From Halotia wernerae (GTDB lineage: Bacteria > Cyanobacteriota > Cyanobacteriia > Cyanobacteriales > Nostocaceae): DNA of 64,000 nt. A program made the position numbers and the translations under genes. The stretch covers positions 9,615 through 73,614 of the forward strand of contig JAYGHB010000106.1 of NCBI GenBank assembly GCA_034931985.1, read 5' to 3'. Each line of letters begins with the position of its first letter. Positions within the stretch are counted from its first letter, which is position 1. The notes beneath the pieces are model-generated. The model searched no databases and was not told the DNA's origin. It was given only the letters and a program-made list of their open reading frames with translations. Of this stretch, positions 26,612 to 33,819 are shown one piece after another.

Positions 26612-27970
26612 GTGAGTAAAGGTGAAAACTACAGTTTACTTGGAGAGTTAGCAGAAACCGAAGTAACTGCGCCTAAAGCATCGCTGACCTTACCAGATGC
26701 TGTCGCTTTGATTGTCGGTATTGTGATCGGGGCAGGAATTTTTCAAACCCCCGCCCTGGTAGCAGCTCAAGCAGGTAGTAATATCGCTATACTACTGTTC
26801 TGGCTAATGGGTGGTGCTGTGTCTCTCGTGGGAGCAGTCTGCTATGCAGAGTTAGCGACAACCTATCCCGATGTTGGCGGTGTTTACTATTATTTAAAGC
26901 GGGCTTTTGGGCGAGGAGTCGCCTTTTTATTTGCCTGGGCGCGGATGACAGTAATTCAAACTGGTTCTATAACTCTGTTGGCGTTTGTCTTTGGTGATTA
27001 TGCCTCTCAAATATGGCGACTAGGTACGCTTTCACCTTCTGTTTATGCAGCGATCGCGATCGCACTATTAACTACTCTCAATATCATCGGCTTAAAACAG
27101 GGTAAGTGGACGCAGAACTTACTCACAGCTGCGAAAGTTTTGGGTTTATTGCTGGTGGTGATATTGGGACTAACCGCAGTTTCTAATTCTACTGCCCCTG
27201 TAGAATCTACATCATCGGGAACTTGGGGATTAGCGATGGTATTTGTACTACTGTCTTACGGTGGCTGGAATGAAGCAGCATACATCTCAGCAGAAATCCA
27301 AAATAGAAAACGCAATATGCTGCGATCGCTACTTTGGAGTATTGGCATTATTACTGGCATTTATTTGTTAATCAATCTGGCTTACCTACGCGGATTAGGA
27401 TTAACCAACATGGCCAACTCCGAAGCCGTAGCCGCAGACTTAATGCGATCGCTTTGGGGTGAACCAGGAGCCTGGTTTATTAGCTTGTTGATTGCAATTT
27501 CTACCTTGGGGGCAATGAATGCCACAATTTTTACCGGAGCGCGTACCATTTATGCCTTAGGGCAAGATTTTTCTTTATTTAGTTTTATGGGACGCTGGCA
27601 GCAACGCCCTAGTACTCCTACCCATGCTCTCATGCTGCAAGGAGCGATCGCCCTAGGACTTGTTTTCTTAGGCACGATTACCCGTAAAGGCTTTGAAACG
27701 ATGGTAGACTACACCGCCCCCGTTTTTTGGTTTTTCTTCTTGCTTTCGGGCATATCGCTGCTGGTACTACGAAAACGTGACCCCCACATCCTGCGCCCAT
27801 TTCGTGTACCTTTTTATCCCATCACTCCGTTACTATTTTGTGCAGTTTGCGGCTACTTGCTCTACTCCAGCTTAGTTTATACAGGCGTAGGGGCTGTTGT
27901 AGGCGTTCTAGTTGTAGCAGCAGGTATCCCCCTGCTGTTCTGGAATCGCTACCGCCAAAGGAAGAGGTGA
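26612..27970 (+). CDS. APC family amino acid permease
   Basis: A 452-residue integral membrane transporter with about twelve hydrophobic segments. It has the APC hallmark in the first helix (VALIVGIVIGAGIFQTP) and a LAT/CAT-like motif set, including GGVYYYLKRAFG and the LLSYGGWNEAAYISAEIQ helix. It probably moves amino acids by proton or exchange coupling; the substrate is not predictable. The start is the GTG at 26612 with a GAGGTGAG ribosome-binding site 3-4 nt upstream; an overlapping ATG at 26610 is out of frame. A 9-bp tandem repeat follows the stop. Confidence 0.9.
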   Translation: MSKGENYSLLGELAETEVTAPKASLTLPDAVALIVGIVIGAGIFQTPALVAAQAGSNIAILLFWLMGGAVSLVGAVCYAELATTYPDVGGVYYYLKRAFGRGVAFLFAWARMTVIQTGSITLLAFVFGDYASQIWRLGTLSPSVYAAIAIALLTTLNIIGLKQGKWTQNLLTAAKVLGLLLVVILGLTAVSNSTAPVESTSSGTWGLAMVFVLLSYGGWNEAAYISAEIQNRKRNMLRSLLWSIGIITGIYLLINLAYLRGLGLTNMANSEAVAADLMRSLWGEPGAWFISLLIAISTLGAMNATIFTGARTIYALGQDFSLFSFMGRWQQRPSTPTHALMLQGAIALGLVFLGTITRKGFETMVDYTAPVFWFFFLLSGISLLVLRKRDPHILRPFRVPFYPITPLLFCAVCGYLLYSSLVYTGVGAVVGVLVVAAGIPLLFWNRYRQRKR

Positions 27971-27975
27971 GGGGC

Positions 27976-28020
27976 AGGGAAGCAGGGGAAGCAGGGGAAG
28001 CAGGGGAAGCAGGGGAAGCG
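27976..28020. repeat. 9-bp tandem repeat, five units
   Basis: Five units of GGGGAAGCA (first and last slightly different) directly after the permease gene. Related 9-bp arrays lie at 33284-33316 and 41453-41487. This is a short tandem repeat in a spacer; the apparent Ser-Pro-Ala repeats read from the other strand are not a gene. Confidence 0.85.
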
Positions 28021-28084
28021 AGAAGAATAAAAACTGATGACAACTAACAACTGACAACTAAATCACTAACACAGGACAAAAATC

Positions 28085-28744
28085 ATGAGTTTCAAAAAAA
28101 TTCTGCTTGTACTGGTTACTGGAGTTAGCATTACCAGCTTAGGAATTGCTGGTTGCACAACACAACAACGTAACTTGGAAGCAGAGGTGCAACCGCCTAC
28201 TTTGACTGGTCAGACTGAAACTGCTCAAACCGAAACATCGATTCCTACAACTCAACCCCAAGAACGTCCCGGTGATGTTCCTTATGTACCTACGCCACAA
28301 CCTGTAGTAGATGCGATGTTAGAAGTGGCAAAAGTGGGAAAAAATGATGTGCTTTATGACCTTGGTAGTGGTGATGGTCGCATTGTCAATACAGCTGCAC
28401 AAAAGTATGGTACAAGAGGTGTTGGTATAGATATAGATCCAGAACGTATTCAAGAAGCTAAGGCTAATGCTCAAAAGGCAGGGGTAACTGATCGCGTGCA
28501 GTTTATCCAGCAAGATCTGTTTAATACCGATTTTAGCGAAGCTACAGTAGTTACACTTTACTTGCTACCCGATATCAACCTCAAACTCCGCCCTAAATTA
28601 TTGCGGGAACTCAAACCTGGTACTCGGATTGTCTCTCACTCTTTCAATATGGGCGACTGGAAACCACAACAAACTCTAACAGTAGATGGCAGACAAGTTT
28701 ATTATTGGGTAGTTCCTGAAGAAGTTCCAGCTAATTTGCAATAG
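28085..28744 (+). CDS. Class I SAM-dependent methyltransferase with a lipoprotein signal
   Basis: A 219-residue protein combining an N-terminal lipoprotein signal (MSFKKILLVLVTGVSITSLG, lipobox IAGC with Cys24) and a Thr/Gln/Pro-rich linker to about residue 65 with a Rossmann methyltransferase domain. The SAM-binding motif I is DLGSGDGR (92-99), with an acidic residue in GVGIDID and motif IV-like VTLYLLPDIN. The methyltransferase part suits a cytoplasmic enzyme, yet the signal predicts export, where SAM is not expected. The SDR gene follows only 16 nt downstream, so the two are probably co-transcribed. Confidence 0.82.
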   Translation: MSFKKILLVLVTGVSITSLGIAGCTTQQRNLEAEVQPPTLTGQTETAQTETSIPTTQPQERPGDVPYVPTPQPVVDAMLEVAKVGKNDVLYDLGSGDGRIVNTAAQKYGTRGVGIDIDPERIQEAKANAQKAGVTDRVQFIQQDLFNTDFSEATVVTLYLLPDINLKLRPKLLRELKPGTRIVSHSFNMGDWKPQQTLTVDGRQVYYWVVPEEVPANLQ

Positions 28745-28760
28745 GGACTGCCAACTAGAG

Positions 28761-29570
28761 ATGAAAGGATTAAAAGGGAAAAATGTTTTAGTGACGGGTG
28801 CAAGTTCGGGTATTGGTCAAGCGATCGCCATCAGACTTGCCCAAGAGGGATGCAATGTTGCCATTAACTACCGCAAAAATCCTGAATCTGCGGAAGATAC
28901 AGAAGAGATGGCGATGCAAAAAGCCTGCGGAAATATCGCAAATTGCGGTGTGCGATCGCTACTGGTACAGGGGGATGTTTCTCAAGAATCTGACATTGTG
29001 GAAATGGTCAACAGCGTAGCTGATCAATTTGGCAGTGTGGATATTCTGGTTAATAATGCTGGCATTCAAACAGAATCTCCATCCCACGAAGTTAGCACCG
29101 CAGACTTTGACAAGGTAATTGCAGTTAACCTCCGGGGTGCTTTCCTATGCGCTCGTGAAACTATTAAGCACTTTCTATCTCAAAACCGTCCAGGAGTAAT
29201 CATCAATATTTCTAGTGTCCACGAAATTATTCCTAGACCTACCTATGTTAGCTATTCCATTAGCAAAGGCGGGATGGAAAATCTCACCAAAACTTTAGCC
29301 TTGGAATATGCAAATCAAGGTATCCGGATAAATGCTGTAGCACCAGGAGCCACGATTACTCCCATAAATGAAGCTTGGATAGATGACCCAAAAAAAAAGG
29401 CGGAGGTGGAAAGTCATATCCCGATTGGTCGTGCTGGTACGTCTGAAGAAATGGCAGCAGCCGTTGCTTTTTTAGCTTCATCAGAAGCTGCCTACATCAC
29501 CGGACAAACTTTGTTTGTAGATGGTGGGTTAACTCTATACGCTGATTTCCGAGAATCTTGGTCAGCTTGA
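28761..29570 (+). CDS. SDR family oxidoreductase (glucose 1-dehydrogenase-like)
   Basis: A 269-residue short-chain dehydrogenase/reductase. The cofactor motif TGASSGIG (12-19), the NNAG motif (98-101), and the catalytic Ser151/152, Tyr165 and Lys169 are all in place. The closest recognisable subfamily is glucose 1-dehydrogenase, but substrate assignment in SDRs is weak. It carries a small insertion at about residues 43-62, between the cofactor-binding loop and the next strand. It is probably expressed with the upstream methyltransferase gene. Confidence 0.88.
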   Translation: MKGLKGKNVLVTGASSGIGQAIAIRLAQEGCNVAINYRKNPESAEDTEEMAMQKACGNIANCGVRSLLVQGDVSQESDIVEMVNSVADQFGSVDILVNNAGIQTESPSHEVSTADFDKVIAVNLRGAFLCARETIKHFLSQNRPGVIINISSVHEIIPRPTYVSYSISKGGMENLTKTLALEYANQGIRINAVAPGATITPINEAWIDDPKKKAEVESHIPIGRAGTSEEMAAAVAFLASSEAAYITGQTLFVDGGLTLYADFRESWSA

Positions 29571-29610
29571 GAGTTGAAAATCAAAGTTAGTGGTCTATCG
29601 CCAAATTTTT

Positions 29611-29680
29611 GATACGTTCGTAGTAAGCACTTTAGTGCTTAAAAAATCAAGGACTAAAGTCCTTACTACAAAAACGTATC
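29611..29680. repeat. Dispersed two-hairpin repeat, best-preserved copy
   Basis: A 70-bp element with outer arms GATACGTT/AACGTATC and GTAGT/ACTAC. Two internal perfect hairpins are AAGCACTTTAGTGCTT and AAGGACTAAAGTCCTT. It is the fullest of three related copies in the window (see 3111-3167 and 10515-10545). It lies in the spacer between the SDR and invertase genes and may also end transcription. Confidence 0.75.
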
Positions 29681-29751
29681 ACCATCAAAATTAATTTATA
29701 CCAATTCTCTAAAATTCAGCAACAAATTCAAAACCGGAAATTACAAATTAC

Positions 29752-29807
29752 GTTAGCGCAGCGTAAAGCCTGCGGCATAGCTCCGCTTAGAGCGACGCAG
29801 GAGCGTC
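29752..29807. repeat. GCCTGCGGCATAGC-type repeat before the invertase gene
   Basis: Shares the core GTTAGCG...GTAAAGCCTGCGGCATAGC and CGCTTAGAGCGAC...GGAGCGTC with the start of the block at 26231-26300. It is flanked by ATTACAAATTACG-like direct repeats, as if inserted into AT-rich spacer. Confidence 0.65.
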
Positions 29808-29832
29808 ATTACGAATTACAAATTGGTATTAG

Positions 29833-31236
29833 ATGCCTATGACTCGTGCGATTAATAAAAAAAATGCTCTGGAAGTAGAAGCCTGGAAAATTCTAGAAAA
29901 ATCCATAGTTTACTACCACGGAAAACCTATCGGTACTGTAGCTGCCCAAGATCCAAACTTAGATACACTGAACTATGACCAGTGCTTTCTCCGTGATTTT
30001 GTTCCTTCTGCTTTAGTGTTTCTCATGGATGGCAGAACAGAGATTGTTCGTAACTTTTTAGTAGAAACACTAAAACTACAAAGTCATGAAAAGCAGATGG
30101 ACTGCTTTAAACCAGGATCGGGGTTGATGCCTGCTAGTTTCAAGGTGGAATGCAATGGAAGTGAAGAATTTTTGGTTGCTGATTTTGGTGAACATGCGAT
30201 CGCCCGCGTTCCTCCCATTGATTCTTGTCTGTGGTGGATTCTCTTGCTGCGCGCTTATGAAAAGGTTACAGGCGATGTGGAACTGGCGCGTCAGCCAGAA
30301 TTTCAAGCAGGAATCAAGCTGATTCTAGACCTTTGTTTGGTGCATCGGTTTGCTATGTACCCCACTCTGTTAGTTCCCGATGGCGCATTTATGATTGACC
30401 GTCGCATGGGAGTTTATGAACACCCTCTGGAAATTCAGGTATTATTCTACGCTACCCTGAGGGCAGCCCGTGAGTTGCTTTTGCCTGATGAAGACGGCTA
30501 TCTCAGCATCATCAACGGACGATTAGGAGCTTTGGAGTATCATGTCCGCAACTATTATTGGTTAGATTTGCAGCGACTAAGCGAAATTTATCGCTACAAA
30601 GATAATGAATTTGGCAAAGAAGTTGCTAACAAGTTCAATATCTATTCAGAATCAATTCCCCATTGGTTGACTGAGTGGTTGCCAGAAACCGGAGGTTATT
30701 TAGCAGGAAATCTGGGGCCGGGACGAATGGATTTTCGCTTTTTTGCCCTAGGAAACCTCATGGCCATTTTGGCTTCTTTAGCCAATGAAGCTAAATCACA
30801 AAGCATCATGAATTTATTTGAACATCGCTGGCAAGACTTAATTGGCTATATGCCTGTTAAAATTTGCTATCCGGCTTTGTCAGGTTCAGAGTGGCGGATG
30901 ATTACCGGATGTGATCCTAAAAACACGCCTTGGTCTTATCACAATGGCGGTAACTGGCCTGTTTTGCTGTGGTTATTTACTGCTGCGGCACAGAAAACAG
31001 GTCGTTTAGAACTTGCCCAAGAAGCGATCGCAGTTGCTGAAAAACGTTTACTTTGCGATCAATTTCCTGAATACTACGATGGTAATCATGGTCGTCTAAT
31101 TGGCAAAGAAGCCCGGATTTATCAAACTTGGAGCATTGCCGGATTACTGTCAGCAAAGCAATTTTTAGCTAACCCAGATTACTTGGAATTAATCTGTTTT
31201 GACGCAATTAATGACAATATAGGTTGTAAGCTGTAG
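29833..31236 (+). CDS. GH100 alkaline/neutral invertase
   Basis: Hydrolyses sucrose to glucose and fructose in the cytoplasm. In filamentous cyanobacteria this controls the use of sucrose, which carries carbon to heterocysts and serves in salt or drought response. The 467 residues match the family throughout, including QDPNLDTLNYDQCFLRDFVPSA, FKPGSGLMPASFKV, WWILLLRAY and TPWSYHNGGNWPVL. Catalytic acid/base Asp189 (FMIDRRMG) and Glu426 (GKEARIYQTW) occupy the known positions. It has full length for cyanobacterial InvA/InvB; which of the two cannot be said. A short repeat lies directly before the start. Confidence 0.93.
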   Translation: MPMTRAINKKNALEVEAWKILEKSIVYYHGKPIGTVAAQDPNLDTLNYDQCFLRDFVPSALVFLMDGRTEIVRNFLVETLKLQSHEKQMDCFKPGSGLMPASFKVECNGSEEFLVADFGEHAIARVPPIDSCLWWILLLRAYEKVTGDVELARQPEFQAGIKLILDLCLVHRFAMYPTLLVPDGAFMIDRRMGVYEHPLEIQVLFYATLRAARELLLPDEDGYLSIINGRLGALEYHVRNYYWLDLQRLSEIYRYKDNEFGKEVANKFNIYSESIPHWLTEWLPETGGYLAGNLGPGRMDFRFFALGNLMAILASLANEAKSQSIMNLFEHRWQDLIGYMPVKICYPALSGSEWRMITGCDPKNTPWSYHNGGNWPVLLWLFTAAAQKTGRLELAQEAIAVAEKRLLCDQFPEYYDGNHGRLIGKEARIYQTWSIAGLLSAKQFLANPDYLELICFDAINDNIGCKL

Positions 31237-31438
31237 CGGACATGATATAACCCCTATCAAGTTGTATTACACACAACCGATAAACGCTATATTTGTGTGG
31301 AATTAGTGCAATGTTGGCAGAAAAAATGAGATAAACTATACTATCCTCATGCTACTAAATGATTACGGGATTTTACTGAAATCCAAACGTCATCTTCACT
31401 GTAGCATTGCCAAACTTCTCAAGGGTTGCACTACTTTC

Positions 31439-32353
31439 ATGACGGACAACAATGACGATAACGTCGTTAGTTATCAAAAAAATAAAAGTTTTCCTTTTAG
31501 TTTAGCTTTAGTATCTCTCATTGGTTTTTCTATTCTTAATTTAGAATATACCGAGCCTATAGTTCCTGTTTTAGGTTTTCATGGAGTTGTTAATCCTAAA
31601 AATACTGCTTCTGAATCGCAATTAGGAGTAATGCATTACCCCCAAAAAGATTTAGAAAAACTTTTAGTTAATTTAATTAATGATAATTATTGGTTTTTAA
31701 CTTCTCAAGATTTATATGATTTTTTCTTAACCAAAGCTCAAAAAATTCCCAACGAGCATCGGAACCAAAAACCCATCATGATTTCCTTTGATGATGGTTA
31801 TAAAACAGTACATACAAACTTACTACCTCTTTTGTCTAAACTCGAAAATAAATACGGCAAGAAAGTAAAAGTGGTTCTATTTATCAATCCAGGAACTTTA
31901 GCTAGAAAAGGAAGTAAAGATTTTACCCACTTAGGATGCCAGGAATTGAGAGAAGGTTTAAAAAAAGGATTTTATGATATTCAATCTCATGGATTAAATC
32001 ATCAAGATTTGACAACACTCAACCGTGGGCAATTAATTAACGAACTTGTGCAATCTAGAACTGAACTAAGAAAATGCACACAAGACTTAGACCCAGAGCA
32101 AAAAGTAGCATCTCATTTTGCTTATCCTTATGGAGCTTATAACAAACAGGTAGAGTCCTATGTAGCTAAGTATTATTTATCAAGTTATTTATATAATGAT
32201 GAAATAGTGACTTATGCTTGCATAAAAAACTATTATGAAATTCCTCGCTTAATGGTTAATAGACAAAAATCAACTAAACAATTGCTAGAAGTAGCTAGAG
32301 GAATTTCTCCAAAACAGCATAAAGAAAAGACCAAAGAAACATGCCAACAGTAA
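31439..32353 (+). CDS. Polysaccharide deacetylase family protein
   Basis: A protein of about 304 residues with a NodB-type (carbohydrate esterase 4) domain. An N-terminal membrane anchor (about 19-34) is followed by GFHGV, the catalytic/metal motif SFDDGY, a zinc-binding SHGLNH (H-x3-H) and the later YPYGAYN segment. Such enzymes remove acetyl groups from cell-wall or exopolysaccharide N-acetylglucosamine. The ATG at 31439 gives a normal anchor; an in-frame ATG at 31349 adds 30 less typical residues. Codon use here is more AT-rich than in the neighbours, which could mean transfer. Confidence 0.85.
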   Translation: MTDNNDDNVVSYQKNKSFPFSLALVSLIGFSILNLEYTEPIVPVLGFHGVVNPKNTASESQLGVMHYPQKDLEKLLVNLINDNYWFLTSQDLYDFFLTKAQKIPNEHRNQKPIMISFDDGYKTVHTNLLPLLSKLENKYGKKVKVVLFINPGTLARKGSKDFTHLGCQELREGLKKGFYDIQSHGLNHQDLTTLNRGQLINELVQSRTELRKCTQDLDPEQKVASHFAYPYGAYNKQVESYVAKYYLSSYLYNDEIVTYACIKNYYEIPRLMVNRQKSTKQLLEVARGISPKQHKEKTKETCQQ

Positions 32354-32463
32354 AATCTAGAATCAAGTATATTTGAAACTTTCTAACACGATATTTATAG
32401 TGTGTTGAGAACTCAATACCAGATAATATAGAAGCATCATGCTAGGGAGGCAACTAACAACTG

Positions 32464-33039
32464 ATGAGCATTGTAGATAGTATTTTCATGCAGATGTTCG
32501 GTCGCCCTAAGGGTATGGTAGGCAGATTTGGTGGTCTGATTATGGCACGCATGAATCAAGCATTCACCTATTCGGTCATCGACTTGCTCGACATTCAGTC
32601 GAACGACAAAGTGCTAGAAGTTGGATTTGGCTCTGGAGTGGGTATTCAACGTCTGTCCAGGTTGGCATCAGCAGGATATATTGCAGGTGTTGATTACTCT
32701 CAAGAAATGGTTGAGCAAGCTACATCTCGGAATATGGCAGAGATTGAGGCTGGTTTGGTTGATTTGCGGCAAGGGTTGGCAGAAAGTTTGCCTTTTGAAG
32801 ACAACACATTCGATAAAACGCTGGCGGTTAACTCCATGCAAGTCTGGCCAGATGCTGTGCTTGGACTGCGGGAAATGCGGCGAGTTATAAAAGTTGGCGG
32901 CAGGATTGTGCTTGGTTTTACTCCTTATTCAGGGCAGTCGAGTACCGAATTAACTCAGATACTAACAACTGCTGGTTTCATTCAAGCGCGCCTATTGGAG
33001 ACAGATCGAGGTTTTTGTGCATTGGCGATCGCAGCATAA
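32464..33039 (+). CDS. Class I SAM-dependent methyltransferase
   Basis: A 191-residue soluble methyltransferase of the Methyltransf_11 type. SAM-binding motif I is LEVGFGSGVGI, followed by GVDYSQEMVEQA, and the region around ESLPFEDNTFDKTLAVNSMQVW is typical of small-molecule methyltransferases. The substrate is unknown. Its stop codon is formed at the edge of a dispersed repeat (the GCATAAAGCCTGCGGC core), so the original C-terminus may have been altered by repeat insertion. It is somewhat short for the family. Confidence 0.82.
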   Translation: MSIVDSIFMQMFGRPKGMVGRFGGLIMARMNQAFTYSVIDLLDIQSNDKVLEVGFGSGVGIQRLSRLASAGYIAGVDYSQEMVEQATSRNMAEIEAGLVDLRQGLAESLPFEDNTFDKTLAVNSMQVWPDAVLGLREMRRVIKVGGRIVLGFTPYSGQSSTELTQILTTAGFIQARLLETDRGFCALAIAA

Positions 33040-33245
33040 AGCCTGCGGCATAGCAACTCTACCAGACGCTACGCGTAGCTTGCTTCCCCGTAGGGGTACG
33101 CTTAGAGCGAGTCCGCGAGCGTCTGGGGTTTCCCCCGCAGTCGCCACAGCGGCGGCAGCTTTTGGGGGGAAGCTTCCCCCCAAAAGCTGCCTTGGGAACC
33201 CGCGCAAGGCGCTGCTCTTCAAGTGGAGCAACTGCCGTCATTGGG
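33040..33245. repeat. Composite palindromic repeat block with a 38-bp perfect palindrome
   Basis: GC-rich repeat block after the methyltransferase gene. It shares the GCCTGCGGCATAGC core with 26240 and 29768. It contains a perfect 38-bp palindrome at 33154-33191 centred on AAGCTT. Positions 33188-33240 are identical, in inverted orientation, to 62174-62226 over 53 nt. Open frames here are not credible genes. Confidence 0.8.
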
Positions 33246-33283
33246 CATAGGTAATACCGTTTCACTTTAAAGTTGATACATTT

Positions 33284-33316
33284 GGGCAAGCAGGGGTAGC
33301 AGGGGAGGCAGGGGAT
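33284..33316. repeat. 9-bp tandem repeat, three to four units
   Basis: Units GGGCAAGCA, GGGGTAGCA, GGGGAGGCA and a partial GGGGATA. These are diverged relatives of the GGGGAAGCA array at 27976-28020. Confidence 0.6.
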
Positions 33317-33345
33317 ATCAATAATTTTGTGAAATGGTATAAGTA

Positions 33346-33658
33346 GGGGTTGCTGAATAAGTCTCTTACAGCAGTTTTCGACCAAACCCGCTACAAAATA
33401 AATCGCAGAATGAATTAATTACTGGCTTTGATTATTTCCGTCTGTGGCACGATTGATTGCAATTTGCTGTAAGCAAATCTAGAAGCCACACAGCATACGA
33501 AATAGTTGTTTCATCGCTCAGTTGACAAATTTACCCAGCGATCGCTAACGATTGTGCAAGGGTTTTGAGACTCTAGATGTTATAACCTTGCACTCGTTTG
33601 TTGGAAAAAGGCTTAAAACCCTTATCTAGTATATATTACACTTCTATTCAGCAAGCCC
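33346..33658. mobile_element. 313-bp MITE or internally deleted IS with 6-bp target duplication
   Basis: Terminal inverted repeats GGG(G/C)TTGCTGAATA at both ends match at 13 of 14 positions. They are flanked by the direct repeat TAAGTA (33340-33345 and 33659-33664), which looks like a target-site duplication. The inside has no credible reading frame, so the element cannot move by itself. It may be the deleted derivative of an insertion sequence; the parent family is not identified. Confidence 0.72.
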
Positions 33659-33684
33659 TAAGTAGGTAAACAAAAATATTTACA

Positions 33685-33757
33685 GTCATTGCGAGCGAAG
33701 CGAAGTAATCCCAACCCTTGCGGTTGCTTCATTTCGCTTCGCTCCATTCGCAATGAC
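33685..33757. repeat. Dispersed inverted repeat (GTCATTGCGAGCGAAGC type)
   Basis: Arms GTCATTGCGAGCGAAGCGAA and TTCGCTTCGCTCCATTCGCA/ATGAC pair imperfectly around a short centre. This is a widely seen dispersed palindromic repeat. It lies downstream of gltB and might also act as a terminator. Confidence 0.65.
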
Positions 33758-33819
33758 AGTGTGTAATTAATTGTGTTTAGGTACTTAACTCTTCTCCATG
33801 CCCCTTTTTTGACTAATAG

